Below, in pieces: positions 39,748-48,878 of a stretch of 64,000 nucleotides of DNA (the first letter of the stretch is position 1; every line of letters begins with the position of its first letter). A model generated the notes under the pieces. That model saw only the letters and a list, made by a program, of their open reading frames with translations. It had not been told where the DNA came from and did no database searches. The DNA comes from Scleromatobacter sp039920745 (GTDB lineage: Bacteria > Pseudomonadota > Gammaproteobacteria > Burkholderiales > Burkholderiaceae_C), in NCBI GenBank assembly GCA_039920745.1, contig JBDSDD010000002.1, positions 8,028-72,027 on the forward strand, read 5' to 3'. The translations under genes were made by a program, and so were the position numbers.

Positions 39748-41387
39748 GCCTCGTCCGCTGCGACCAGACCGAGGCCTGGGCGGCGCTCAACGCGCACTAC
39801 GACGCCAGCGGCAAGCAGTTCGACCTGCGCGCCGCCTTCGCGTCCGACGCCGAGCGCTTCGACCGCTTCGCGGTGCAGGCGCCGGGCGTGTTCGCCGACC
39901 TGTCCAAGAACCGCTGGGACGCCAGCACGCGCGCGCTGCTGACGGGCCTGGCCGCCGAGTGCGGCCTCGAGGCGCGACGCGATGCGATGTTCGCCGGCGA
40001 GCCGATCAACCTCACCGAAGGCCGCGCGGTGCTGCACACGGCGCTGCGCACGCCGGCTGGCGCGCCGGCGCTCAGCGCGGTTACCGACGCCGCGGTCGCC
40101 GACGTGCACGCCGTGCTCGCGCCGCTGCTCGCGTACGCGGAACGCGTGCGGGCGCAGGCGGGAACGCAGTTCATGGACGTGCTCAACATCGGCATCGGCG
40201 GCTCCGACCTCGGCCCGCAGATGGCCGTGATCGCGCTGGAGGAGTTCGCACATCCGCAGCTGCGTTTCCATTTCGTCTCCAACGTCGACGGCCACGACAT
40301 CGCCCCCGTGCTCAAGCGACTGGATCCGAAGACGACGCTGGTGATCGTCGCGTCCAAGACGTTCACCACGCAGGAGACGCTGGCCAACGCCAACGTCGCG
40401 CGCGAATGGTTCTTGGCCAACGGCGGCACCGACGTCGCGTCGCACTTCGTCGGCGTCACGACGAACATCGAGGCCGCTGCCAAGTTCGGCATCACCACCA
40501 CGTTCGGTTTCTGGGACTGGGTCGGCGGCCGCTACTCGCTGTGGAGCGCGATCGGCTTGTCGCTGGCGATCGCCGTCGGCGCGGACGGCTTCAAGGAGTT
40601 CCTCGCCGGCGCGCATGCGATGGACGAGCATTTCCGCAGTGCGCCGTTGGCGCACAACCTGCCGGTGCAGCTCGCGCTGGTCGACGTCTGGTATCGCAAC
40701 TTCCATGGCTTCACGAGCCGCAGCGTCGCGCCCTACCACCAGGGCTTGAAGCGCCTGCCGGCCTACCTGCAGCAGCTCGAGATGGAGTCCAACGGCAAGC
40801 GCGTCGACGTCGACGGACACCCCGTGCCGTTCGCCACCAGCCCGGTCGTCTGGGGCGAGCCCGGCACCAACGGCCAGCACGCGTACTTCCAGATGCTGCA
40901 CCAGGGCACGGACGTGGTGCCAGTGGAGTTCATCGCGATCAAGACGCCCGCCCAGGGTCACACCGGCCCGCTCCTGCCACTTTATGCGGACCTGCATGCC
41001 AAGCTGCTCGCCAACTGCCTCGCGCAGTCGCAGGCGCTGATGCAGGGCAAGGCTGGCGCGGAGGCCGCGCTGGAATCGCCACCGACGGCCTCGCGCACGA
41101 TCCCACGCGAGGTCATCGCCGAGCATCGCGCCTTCCCCGGCAACCGCCCCAGCACGACGCTGGTGCTGGACGCGCTGACGCCAGGCACGCTGGGCGCGCT
41201 GATCGCGCTGTACGAGCAACGCGTGTTCTGCAGCGGCGCGCTGTGGGGCATCAACAGCTTCGACCAGTGGGGCGTGGAGCTCGGCAAAGCGCTGTGCACT
41301 GCACTGCTGCCGCGCTTTTCGACCGGCGCCACCGACGGCCTGGACGGCTCGACGGCCGGACTGCTGACCCGGTTGCTGGCGAAGTGA
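39744..41387 (+). CDS. pgi: glucose-6-phosphate isomerase
   Basis: Interconverts glucose and fructose 6-phosphates; 547 aa. SIS-fold motifs IGIGGSDLGPQM, VASKTFTTQET and FGFWDWVGGRYS and the C-terminal NSFDQWGVELGK signature are present, with catalytic Glu in WGEPGTNGQHAYFQ. It is translationally coupled to tal, making a small tal-pgi operon divergent from zwf-hexR. Confidence 0.97.
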   Translation: MSLVRCDQTEAWAALNAHYDASGKQFDLRAAFASDAERFDRFAVQAPGVFADLSKNRWDASTRALLTGLAAECGLEARRDAMFAGEPINLTEGRAVLHTALRTPAGAPALSAVTDAAVADVHAVLAPLLAYAERVRAQAGTQFMDVLNIGIGGSDLGPQMAVIALEEFAHPQLRFHFVSNVDGHDIAPVLKRLDPKTTLVIVASKTFTTQETLANANVAREWFLANGGTDVASHFVGVTTNIEAAAKFGITTTFGFWDWVGGRYSLWSAIGLSLAIAVGADGFKEFLAGAHAMDEHFRSAPLAHNLPVQLALVDVWYRNFHGFTSRSVAPYHQGLKRLPAYLQQLEMESNGKRVDVDGHPVPFATSPVVWGEPGTNGQHAYFQMLHQGTDVVPVEFIAIKTPAQGHTGPLLPLYADLHAKLLANCLAQSQALMQGKAGAEAALESPPTASRTIPREVIAEHRAFPGNRPSTTLVLDALTPGTLGALIALYEQRVFCSGALWGINSFDQWGVELGKALCTALLPRFSTGATDGLDGSTAGLLTRLLAK

Positions 41388-41415
41388 TTCGGGCGCCCTC
41401 TTATTCGATGCACAG

Positions 41416-42051
41416 ATGACTGAAGCCTCCAAGAGCGACCGCGCGCTCGTATTCGACTTCGGCCGCGTGGTGTTTCGCTGGCGTCCCGACGTTGTCCTCG
41501 AGACGGCGATCCCGCACCGGGCGGTCGATGCGCAATCCACGCGCCACTGGGTCGCCCAGGTCTTCCAGGCCTATGGCGGCGACTGGGGCGATTTCGACCG
41601 CGGCGTCGTCGAGCCGGCCGGGCTGGCGCGCCGCATCGCCGCGCGCACCGGGCTCACCGAGGCCGAGGTCAACGCCATCGTCGAGCATTGCCCGCACGAA
41701 CTGCAGCCGCTACCCGACACGCTCGCCTGGATGCGCCGGCTGCACGCGCAGGGGACGCCGATGCACTACCTGTCGAACATGCCCGAGCCGTTCGCGGCGC
41801 ACTTCGAGCGCACGCATGACCTGATGGCGATGTTCGAGTCCGGTGTGTTTTCGGCGCGCGTGCGGTTGCTCAAGCCGGAGCCGGCGATCTACGCGCATGC
41901 TGCCGCGCTGTTCAGGCGCGCGCCGGCCAACCTGTTGTTCCTCGACGACCACCTGCCCAACATCGTCGCCGCCCGCGAGGCCGGCTGGAGCGCGATCCAC
42001 TTCGTCGACGCCGCGCAGGCGCAGGCCGAAGCGCGCGCTATCGGCTGGTAG
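41416..42051 (+). CDS. HAD-family hydrolase
   Basis: A 211-residue haloacid-dehalogenase-like hydrolase, subfamily IA variant-3 type (YihX-like sugar phosphatases). Motif I is FDFGRVVFRW, motif II YLSNMP, motif III K near KPEPAIYAHA, motif IV FLDDHLPNI. The second acid of motif I is glycine, as in YihX relatives. It lies 28 bp after pgi and probably shares its transcript; a hexose-phosphate phosphatase role is inference. Confidence 0.85.
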   Translation: MTEASKSDRALVFDFGRVVFRWRPDVVLETAIPHRAVDAQSTRHWVAQVFQAYGGDWGDFDRGVVEPAGLARRIAARTGLTEAEVNAIVEHCPHELQPLPDTLAWMRRLHAQGTPMHYLSNMPEPFAAHFERTHDLMAMFESGVFSARVRLLKPEPAIYAHAAALFRRAPANLLFLDDHLPNIVAAREAGWSAIHFVDAAQAQAEARAIGW

Positions 42052-42240
42052 CACGCGGCCAGTTGCCGCGCAGAATTCACGCGACCGCACCGCGGACGGC
42101 CCAGACGAAGTAATCTTCGGGTTCGCGACATCGCTCGCGTCCGGAGGCGGTGGCGCTGTGCACCGATGGGAGCCCGGACGAACTGAGGGGGGCCGCCGTG
42201 ATGCAAGACGGGCCTGTCATTCCGTCAAGGACACCCTCCA

Positions 42241-42624
42241 ATGCCAAAGATCCTCGTCGTGGACGATCTCCGCGACAGTGCCGACAGCCTCGCGCTGCTT
42301 TTCGAGGCGCTGGGGCACCAGACGATGACTTCCTACGACGGTCAGCAGGCCGTTGAGGCCGCCCAGAGCTTCGGGCCGGACATCGTCTTCCTCGACATCA
42401 ACATGCCCATCCTCGACGGCTACGGCGCGGCGCGTTCGCTGCGCCGCGTACTGGTCGACACGCCGCCAGTGCTGGTCGCGTTGACGGCGGTGTCCGGGCC
42501 GGATGCCAAGCGCCGCGCCGACGACGCCGGCTTCGACTTCTACGTCACCAAGCCGGCCGACTTCAACGTGCTGATCACCCTCATCGACGACCTGTCTCGG
42601 CGGATGCAAAGCCGGCCGCACTAG
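42241..42624 (+). CDS. stand-alone response-regulator receiver protein
   Basis: A 127-residue CheY-like receiver without an output domain. Acidic pair D8-D9, phosphoacceptor D52 (VFLDINMP), T82 and K104 (VTKPAD) are all present. No histidine kinase lies nearby, so the partner is unknown. Its stop region overlaps by 4 bp the end of the convergent GlxA-type gene. The 189 bp before it shows no recognisable gene. Confidence 0.85.
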   Translation: MPKILVVDDLRDSADSLALLFEALGHQTMTSYDGQQAVEAAQSFGPDIVFLDINMPILDGYGAARSLRRVLVDTPPVLVALTAVSGPDAKRRADDAGFDFYVTKPADFNVLITLIDDLSRRMQSRPH

Positions 42625-43607
42625 TCGTTGGTCTGATCGCGCAGCCGTGCACGCGCGCGCCTGAACTGCCGATCCGTGCCGAAGCCGGCGATTTCCACCG
42701 CCTGCGACGTCGGCAGGCCGCGCGCGATCGCCTGCTCGGCCAGCCCGCTGCGGATGCGCTCGACGTAGTCGCGCGGCGACACGCCCGCGTGATCCTTGAA
42801 CAGCCTTGCCAGGTGGCGCGGCGTCACGTGCGCGACCTCGGCCAGCGCGGGCACGTCCCAGGCGTGGCTGGGGCGCTCGCACACGGCGTTCTGCACGCGG
42901 TGCACCGCCGGATGCAGGTGGTTGCGGCCGTCGAGCATCGGCGAACGTTGCGGGTCGTCGGCACCGCGGCGTTGGAACACGACCATGGTCTCTGCGACCG
43001 CCGCGGCGACCGCGTCGCCGCAGACGTCGCCGATGCAGTGCAGCGCCAGGTCGATGCCGGCCGTGATGCCGGCGCTGGTCCACACCGGGCCGTCGACGAC
43101 GAACACGCGGTTGGCGCAGACCTGGGCCTCGGGCGCCAGCTTGGCCAGCGCGTCCAGATGCTCGTGATGGGTCGTGACCTGGCGCCGTCCCAGCAGGCCC
43201 GCGTCGGCGGCCAGCAGCGTGCCCACGCACACGGTCAGCAGCCGATGCGGCGGCGCGCCCGCGGGCGTCACGCGGGCGAGCGCGGGCGCGACCACCGAAG
43301 TCAGCCAATGACGCGCGCCCAGCCAGCCATTGCGCTGCAGCGTGGGCAGGCTCTCCTTGAGGCCGGGCCGCCCGAGCAGCACGACCCACGCACCCGGCGG
43401 CACGCTCGTCGGCAGCGGCTCGAGATGGGCCAGTTGAAGGCCGATCGACGTCGACACCTCGGCCTGCGCGCTGATGTAGCGCAGCGCGAACGCAGGCGGC
43501 CTGCCGCGCGAAGCGAGTTGCTGGTTCGCCAGCCGGAACGCCTCGGCCGGGCCGACGAGGTCCAGCAGCAGCGTCTCGGGCAGAACCAGGAACAGGACGT
43601 CGATCAC
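42621..43607 (-). CDS. GlxA-family transcriptional regulator (DJ-1/PfpI plus AraC HTH)
   Basis: 328 residues. The N-terminal DJ-1/PfpI-like domain (about 1-195) carries the VCVGTLLAADAGLL elbow where class I amidotransferase-like proteins keep a cysteine. The C-terminal AraC-type double helix-turn-helix (about 230-325) reads LAEVAHVTPRHLARLFKDHAGVSPRDY. Such regulators often control nitrogen-compound catabolism. It starts 16 bp after the isochorismatase-like gene, with which it forms an operon. Confidence 0.88.
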   Translation of the reverse strand: MIDVLFLVLPETLLLDLVGPAEAFRLANQQLASRGRPPAFALRYISAQAEVSTSIGLQLAHLEPLPTSVPPGAWVVLLGRPGLKESLPTLQRNGWLGARHWLTSVVAPALARVTPAGAPPHRLLTVCVGTLLAADAGLLGRRQVTTHHEHLDALAKLAPEAQVCANRVFVVDGPVWTSAGITAGIDLALHCIGDVCGDAVAAAVAETMVVFQRRGADDPQRSPMLDGRNHLHPAVHRVQNAVCERPSHAWDVPALAEVAHVTPRHLARLFKDHAGVSPRDYVERIRSGLAEQAIARGLPTSQAVEIAGFGTDRQFRRARARLRDQTND

Positions 43608-43623
43608 GAGGCCGTCCGCGTCG

Positions 43624-44181
43624 TCAATGGGCGCGCGCCAGCGCCTCGTCCACGGTCGCCAGCGTGGCGAAGCGGTTGACCAGCACGGTCTCGGTGCGCT
43701 CGCGGATCTCGGCGGCGCTGAGCGTCTTGCCGGACGGCGTGGTCATGTCGAAGGTCAGCGTCGCGTCGCCGACGAAGTCGACTTCCCAGCCCTCGTCGCT
43801 GGCGTGGCGCGTGGTGGTCTCGCAGCATTGCTCGGTACGGATGCCGGCGACGATCACGCGGCGGATGCCGTTGGCAACCAGCCAGGTGCCCAGCGGCGTG
43901 CCGACCAGCGCGCTGTGGCGATGCTTCTCGATCGTCAGAGCAGCCTCGAACGGGGCCAGGCCGGTCAGCGGGCGCACGTACTCGCTGCCATGGGCGAACG
44001 GGTTCTCGGGCGCCTGCGGGCCGTCGGTGTGGAACACGCGCACGATGGGGATGCCGCACGACTGGGCGCCAGCTATCAGCGCGTTGACGTGCTTGAGGAA
44101 CACGTCGGCGCCGGATTGAGACCAGTACGGACGCTGCGGGAAGGATTCCTGGACGTCGATCATGAGCAAGGCGGTCTGCAT
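43624..44181 (-). CDS. isochorismatase-family cysteine hydrolase
   Basis: 185 residues with the catalytic triad pattern of the family: D9 (MIDVQESFP), K86 (IEKHRHSAL) and C119 (GIRTEQCCETTTRHA). It hydrolyses an amide- or ester-like substrate (nicotinamidase, biuret or ureide hydrolase relatives); which one is not evident. It lies upstream of the GlxA-type regulator, which may respond to its substrate. Confidence 0.87.
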   Translation of the reverse strand: MQTALLMIDVQESFPQRPYWSQSGADVFLKHVNALIAGAQSCGIPIVRVFHTDGPQAPENPFAHGSEYVRPLTGLAPFEAALTIEKHRHSALVGTPLGTWLVANGIRRVIVAGIRTEQCCETTTRHASDEGWEVDFVGDATLTFDMTTPSGKTLSAAEIRERTETVLVNRFATLATVDEALARAH

Positions 44182-44273
44182 GGAGTTCTCCTATGAAGTG
44201 ATGTCAGGATCTTGCTCCTCGAGCGCCATTCTCGCAGTCCCGGCAAGAGACCGGTTGCGGACGTTTCAGGACA

Positions 44274-45359
44274 TCATCGCCAGTTTGCCATCCCGTCGAC
44301 CGCCTGCGCCGCGGCGTCGCGCGTCTGCTTGACGACGGCCGCCTTCCATTCCGGCGTGTCGGTGAAGAACGCGTGGCGCATCGCGGCGCGGGCGGCGTCG
44401 GCGTGCTCGTCGTGCGGCTGGCGCCGGCGCGCCACCCAGTGGTCGAAACGCAGCGCTTGGATGACGACGTCCTGGGGCTGCGTGCCGAATTCGAGCGAGA
44501 TGCCGGCGTAGGCCGCCTGCGGGCATTCGTCGTAGGCCGCGTGCCACAGGTTGCCGTGCAGGTTGGCCGACGTTGAGGAACCGTCCTCGGTGAAGGTGAT
44601 TCGATTGCCCCACCAGGCCTTGGCGCGGTGCTTGGCGGTGTCGTCGTCGCGGCAGGCGAAGATGCGCTCGCCGGCGCCGCTCTCGCCGAGCCCGCTGTGT
44701 ACGTCGATCCAGCCGAGTTGGCGGCACTTGGAGCCGTGCTGGCGCAGCACCATGCGCAGGGTCTGCTGGCTCCATGTCGGCGACGTGCCGCCGTAGAACA
44801 CGCCGTCCGGATGCTTGTACTGGCCGCCGGAAACCGCCGCCTGCAGCGCGCCCGCGCCGTGCGACGCGGCGTACGACATCACCTGGCGTTCGTTGCCGAC
44901 GCTGGGCGGCCATTCTTCGGGCAGCAGGAAGGCGGCCAACTGGTCATAGCCCGGGTTGCCTGGCAGCGGGTGGCGGAAGTCGACGAAGTTGCGGTTGAGG
45001 TCGACGCCCTCGTGGGTGACGCGGCGGCCGAACGAGAAGCCCCAAGGATTGAGCGCATGGACGAACAGCAGCGCAACGCCCGCGTGGCGCGCCCGGCCCC
45101 GGAAATCCTCGTCGTGCAGCAACGCCACCTGTGCGCCGGAGCCGCCGTACCCCTCGACGCCATGGCAACCGCTGGAGATGATCAACAGCGAGTCGGCGTC
45201 ATCCGCCCCGACGCGCGCGACGTCCATCGCCAGCGGCTCGAGTTCGACGCCGCGCAGCGGTTCTGGGTGCGACTGCAACTGCGTGCTGGCCGCGGCGGCC
45301 AGGAACTTTGCGCGTGCTTGCGCGTACGTGGGGGCAAACGGTTCCGGCTGGGTGCTCAT
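44274..45359 (-). CDS. DUF2817-like (M14-related) metallohydrolase
   Basis: A 361-residue protein resembling DUF2817, a carboxypeptidase-A-like zinc-hydrolase family. Candidate zinc ligands are in SSGCHGVEGYGGS (H and E) and DVHSGLGESG (H), with the catalytic-region glutamate near SLEFGTQ. There is no signal peptide, so it is cytoplasmic. ATG 45359 has AGGGAGA upstream; the longer frame to 45518 lies over the neighbouring gene end. It follows the M20 gene by 53 bp on the same strand, suggesting a catabolic pair; substrate unknown. Confidence 0.8.
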   Translation of the reverse strand: MSTQPEPFAPTYAQARAKFLAAAASTQLQSHPEPLRGVELEPLAMDVARVGADDADSLLIISSGCHGVEGYGGSGAQVALLHDEDFRGRARHAGVALLFVHALNPWGFSFGRRVTHEGVDLNRNFVDFRHPLPGNPGYDQLAAFLLPEEWPPSVGNERQVMSYAASHGAGALQAAVSGGQYKHPDGVFYGGTSPTWSQQTLRMVLRQHGSKCRQLGWIDVHSGLGESGAGERIFACRDDDTAKHRAKAWWGNRITFTEDGSSTSANLHGNLWHAAYDECPQAAYAGISLEFGTQPQDVVIQALRFDHWVARRRQPHDEHADAARAAMRHAFFTDTPEWKAAVVKQTRDAAAQAVDGMANWR

Positions 45360-45412
45360 CGCGATCTCCCTCGATCTCAAGGACTGCGGCCGGCCCGTGT
45401 CTGACGGGCGTG

Positions 45413-46663
45413 TCAGGTTCGCTGCGCGAACCATTGATCGACCATCCGGATCCACAGCGTGCCGCCGAGCGGGATCAGGTCGTCGTTGAAGTCGTAGTGC
45501 GGGTTGTGCAGCGTGCACGGCCCGAGGTTGTGGGTTTCCTGCGTGCTGTCGCTGTCGTTGGCGTCGTCCGAGCCTGGCGGGCTGTAGGCCAGGCGGTGGC
45601 GGCCGTCGCCGTTGCCGATGACGAAGTAGGCACCTGGCTTCTCCAGCAGGAAGTAGCTGAAGTCTTCGGCCGTCATCGACGGTTCGAAGGCCAGGGTGTT
45701 CTCGGTGCCGACGGTGTCGCGCATGACGCCGGCGACGAACTCGGCCTCGGCGGCATGGTTGACGGTGGGCGGGTAGTTGCGATGGAAGCGGAAGTCCACC
45801 GCGGCGCCAAACGCCGCGCCGGTGTGTTTCGCGATCTCCTTCATGCGTTGCTCGATCATGTCGAGCACCGGCAGCGTGAACGTGCGCACGGTGCCTTCGA
45901 TGACGCAGGAGTCGGGAATGACGTTGGTGGCCTCGCCGGTGTGGATCGTCGTGACCGAGATCACGCCGGTGTCGGTGGGCTTCTTGTTGCGCGTGACGAT
46001 GGTCTGGAACGCCTGCACCATCTGGCAGGCGATGGGCACCGGGTCGATGCTCAGGTGCGGCAGCGCGGCGTGCGCTCCGCGGCCGCGGATCGTGATGAAG
46101 AACTCGTTGCTAGACGCCATGCACGGGCCGGGGCACACCGCCAGCTGGCCCACAGGGATGCCAGGCCAGTTGTGCATGCCGAACACGGCGTCCATCGGGA
46201 ACTCGGTGAACAGGCCGTCCTTGATCATCTCGCGGGCGCCGCCGCCGCCTTCCTCGGCCGGCTGGAACAGCAGGTAGACGATGCCGTCGAAGTCGCGGTG
46301 CTTGGCCAGGTGCTGCGCCGCGGCGAGCAGCATCGCGGTGTGGCCATCGTGGCCGCAGGCGTGCATGCGGCCCGGGTTCTTGCTGGCGTGCTCGAAGGTG
46401 TTGGACTCGGCCATCGGCAGCGCGTCCATGTCGGCACGCAACCCGATCGAGCCACCGGTCCTGCCCTTGCGGCCTTCGATGATGCCGACGACGCTGGTCT
46501 TGCCCAGTCCGCGCCGGATCGGGATGCCCCATTCGGTGAGCTTGGCGGCGACGAGGTCGCTGGTGCGCTGCTCCTGGTAGCACAGCTCCGGATACGAGTG
46601 GATCTCTCGTCGCAGGGCGGTGATGGTGGCCGCGTCGGCCAGCAGGGATTCGATGACGTTCAT
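45413..46663 (-). CDS. M20-family metallo-amidohydrolase (hippurate hydrolase-like)
   Basis: A 416-residue M20D amidohydrolase that cleaves N-acyl amino acids. Metal-binding motifs HACGHDGH (about 101-108), PAEEGGGGA and GMHNWPG, and the dimerisation-domain GRGAHAALPH, are present. Near the C-terminus about 20 residues of polar, Asp/Ser-rich sequence (region 358-380) separate GNGDGRHR from LGPCTLHNPHYDFND, an insertion relative to typical family members that I recall. It is divergent from the molybdopterin oxidoreductase gene. Confidence 0.9.
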   Translation of the reverse strand: MNVIESLLADAATITALRREIHSYPELCYQEQRTSDLVAAKLTEWGIPIRRGLGKTSVVGIIEGRKGRTGGSIGLRADMDALPMAESNTFEHASKNPGRMHACGHDGHTAMLLAAAQHLAKHRDFDGIVYLLFQPAEEGGGGAREMIKDGLFTEFPMDAVFGMHNWPGIPVGQLAVCPGPCMASSNEFFITIRGRGAHAALPHLSIDPVPIACQMVQAFQTIVTRNKKPTDTGVISVTTIHTGEATNVIPDSCVIEGTVRTFTLPVLDMIEQRMKEIAKHTGAAFGAAVDFRFHRNYPPTVNHAAEAEFVAGVMRDTVGTENTLAFEPSMTAEDFSYFLLEKPGAYFVIGNGDGRHRLAYSPPGSDDANDSDSTQETHNLGPCTLHNPHYDFNDDLIPLGGTLWIRMVDQWFAQRT

Positions 46664-46722
46664 GACGGATCAGGGCAAGCGGCTGTTCGACCCATCTTAA
46701 GCCCGCGGCGCGTCAGGAGACA

Positions 46723-46739
46723 GGCACTTTGCGAGTGCC
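46723..46739. promoter_or_regulatory. inverted repeat in the M20/oxidoreductase divergent region
   Basis: GGCACT and AGTGCC arms around a 5-nt TTGCG loop in the 118-bp divergent gap. A possible operator or short hairpin; no T-run follows. Confidence 0.25.
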
Positions 46740-46781
46740 CTTCGATGGTGCTCGACAAGCTCGTTGTGACATGATTTGGGA

Positions 46782-48878
46782 ATGACCGCGACCACTGCCG
46801 AAATCAGCCCTGTCGACGCGCCGCGCACCGTCCAGGCCGCTTGCCCCCACGACTGTCCCGACACCTGCGCGATGCGCGTCACCGTCCAGGGCGACAAGGT
46901 CATCAAGCTGCAGGGCGACCCCGACCATCCGCCCACCAACGGCGCGCTGTGCACGAAGGTGTCGCGCTATGCCGAGCGCACCGAGCATGCCGAACGGGTG
47001 CTCAAGCCGCTCAAGCGGGTCGGCGCCAAGGGCAATGGCGAGTTCGTCGAGGTGTCCTGGGACGAAGCGCTGGACGACATCGCCGCGCGCCTGGCGGCCA
47101 TCGCGGCCCGCGCTCCGGAGGCGATCCTGCCTTACAGCTACGCCGGCACGATGGGCATGGTGCAGGGCGAAGGCATGGCCGGGCGCTTCTTCAACCAGGT
47201 CGGCGCGTCCCTGCTCGATCGCACGATCTGCTCCAGCGCCGGCGGCGACGCACTGGCCGCCACCTACGGCGCCAAGGTGGGCATGCACGTCGAGCACTTC
47301 GCCGAAAGCAGGCTCATCGTCATCTGGGGCAGCAACTCGATCGCATCGAACCTGCATTTCTGGCCGCTCGCACTGGCCGCCAAGCGCGCCGGCGCCACGC
47401 TCGTTTGCATCGACCCGCGCCGCACCGAAACGGCCGAGAAGTGTCACCACCACCTGGCGCTGGCGCCCGGCAGCGACGGCGCACTGGCACTGGCGCTGAT
47501 GCACGAGCTGATCGTCAACGACTGGCTGGACGCCGACTACATCCAGCGCCATGTCGACGGCTGGGCCGCGTTGCGCGAACGCGCGCTCGCGTGGACGCCT
47601 GAGCGCGCGAGCCTCGAATGCGGCCTGACGGCGGAGCAGATCCGCGACTTCGCGCGGCTGTACGGCACGACCCGCCCGGCGGCGATCCGCCTGAACTACG
47701 GCATGCAACGCGTGCGCGGCGGCGGCAACGCCACGCGGCTGATTGCGCTCTTGCCCTGCCTGACGGGCGCCTGGCGTCACCGCGCGGGCGGCCTGCTGCT
47801 GTCGTCGGGCGGCTGGTTCGCGCCGTTCCGCAATCCGCAACTGGGCCACCCCGAGCTGCTCGCGGGCCGCACGCCGCGCATCGTCAACATGAGCACGATC
47901 GGCGACGACCTGCTGCGCGAGTCCGGCGAGACGCTGCCCGACGGGCGTGCGTTCGGGCCGAAGATCGAGGCGCTGATTGTCTACAACAGCAACCCGGTGG
48001 CGGTGGCGCCGCAGTCGAGGCAGGTCGCGGCTGGTTTCCGCCGCGAAGACCTGTTCACCGTCGTGCTGGAACACTTCCTCACCGACACCGCCGACCATGC
48101 CGACTACGTGTTGCCCGCCACCACGCAGTTGGAGCACTGGGACGTGCACGCCAGCTACGGCCACACCTACCTGGTGATCAACGAGCCGGCGCTGACACCG
48201 CGCGGCGAGTCGCGCTCCAACGCCGCGATTTTCCGGGCGCTGGCGCAGCGCATGGGTTTCACCGACCCGTGCTTCGCCGACGACGACCTCGCGATCGCGC
48301 AGCAGGCGGTCAAGGGCCCGGTGCCGTTCGAGCAACTGCGCCAGGTCGGCTGGGCCAAGCTGCCGCTGCCCGAGGCGCCGTTTGCCGACGGCGGCTTCCC
48401 CACGCCCAGCGGCCGCGTGCAGTGCGAGCTGCCCGGCATCGGCCTGCCCGACTACCTGCCGCCCTACGAGAGCGCGCGCAGCACGCCCGAGCTCGCGCGC
48501 CGCTTCCCGCTGGCCATGATCTCGCCGCCAGCGCGCAACTTCCTCAACTCGACCTTCGTCAACGTCAAGAGCCTGCGCGCGATCGAGCAGGAGCCGGTGC
48601 TGGAGATCGAAGCCGCCGACGCCGCAGCGCGCGGCATCGCCAGCGGCGACGAGGTGCGCATCTTCAACGACCGCGGCGAGTACCGCTGCGTCGCGCGCGT
48701 GAGCGAGCGCGCCCGACCCGGCGTCGTGCACGGTCTGGGCGTGTGGTGGCGCAAATACGGCCTGGACGGCACCAACGTCAACGAGCTGACGCACCAGCGC
48801 CTGACTGACATGGGGCGCGCGCCGTCGTTCTACGACTGCCTGGTCGAGGTCGAGCGCGCGCCAGCGGCGTCGGCATGA
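46782..48878 (+). CDS. molybdopterin-dependent oxidoreductase (DMSO-reductase superfamily)
   Basis: A 698-residue Mo-bisPGD enzyme. The N-terminal 4Fe-4S motif has C21, C25, C29 and C57 (CPHDCPDTC, then GALCTK). Cofactor-binding regions RLIVIWGSNS, IDPRRTETAEK and VYNSNPVA and the C-terminal aspartate-decarboxylase-like barrel follow. No twin-arginine signal is seen, so it is cytoplasmic. No electron-transfer or membrane subunit is adjacent, so substrate and redox partner are unknown. ATG 46782 is preferred over TTG 46776. The stop overlaps the next gene. Confidence 0.9.
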   Translation: MTATTAEISPVDAPRTVQAACPHDCPDTCAMRVTVQGDKVIKLQGDPDHPPTNGALCTKVSRYAERTEHAERVLKPLKRVGAKGNGEFVEVSWDEALDDIAARLAAIAARAPEAILPYSYAGTMGMVQGEGMAGRFFNQVGASLLDRTICSSAGGDALAATYGAKVGMHVEHFAESRLIVIWGSNSIASNLHFWPLALAAKRAGATLVCIDPRRTETAEKCHHHLALAPGSDGALALALMHELIVNDWLDADYIQRHVDGWAALRERALAWTPERASLECGLTAEQIRDFARLYGTTRPAAIRLNYGMQRVRGGGNATRLIALLPCLTGAWRHRAGGLLLSSGGWFAPFRNPQLGHPELLAGRTPRIVNMSTIGDDLLRESGETLPDGRAFGPKIEALIVYNSNPVAVAPQSRQVAAGFRREDLFTVVLEHFLTDTADHADYVLPATTQLEHWDVHASYGHTYLVINEPALTPRGESRSNAAIFRALAQRMGFTDPCFADDDLAIAQQAVKGPVPFEQLRQVGWAKLPLPEAPFADGGFPTPSGRVQCELPGIGLPDYLPPYESARSTPELARRFPLAMISPPARNFLNSTFVNVKSLRAIEQEPVLEIEAADAAARGIASGDEVRIFNDRGEYRCVARVSERARPGVVHGLGVWWRKYGLDGTNVNELTHQRLTDMGRAPSFYDCLVEVERAPAASA

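Noticed and set aside
39423..41540. 705-codon minus-strand frame opposite tal and pgi
   Set aside because: Arg/Ala/Val-rich antisense composition and no recognisable motif; the plus strand encodes intact enzymes.
42052..42240. Possible gene or RNA before the receiver protein
   Set aside because: No convincing frame, hairpin with T-run, or tRNA-like fold seen.
46713..48794. 693-codon minus-strand frame opposite the molybdopterin oxidoreductase
   Set aside because: Shadow of GC-rich codons; the plus strand has full enzyme motifs.
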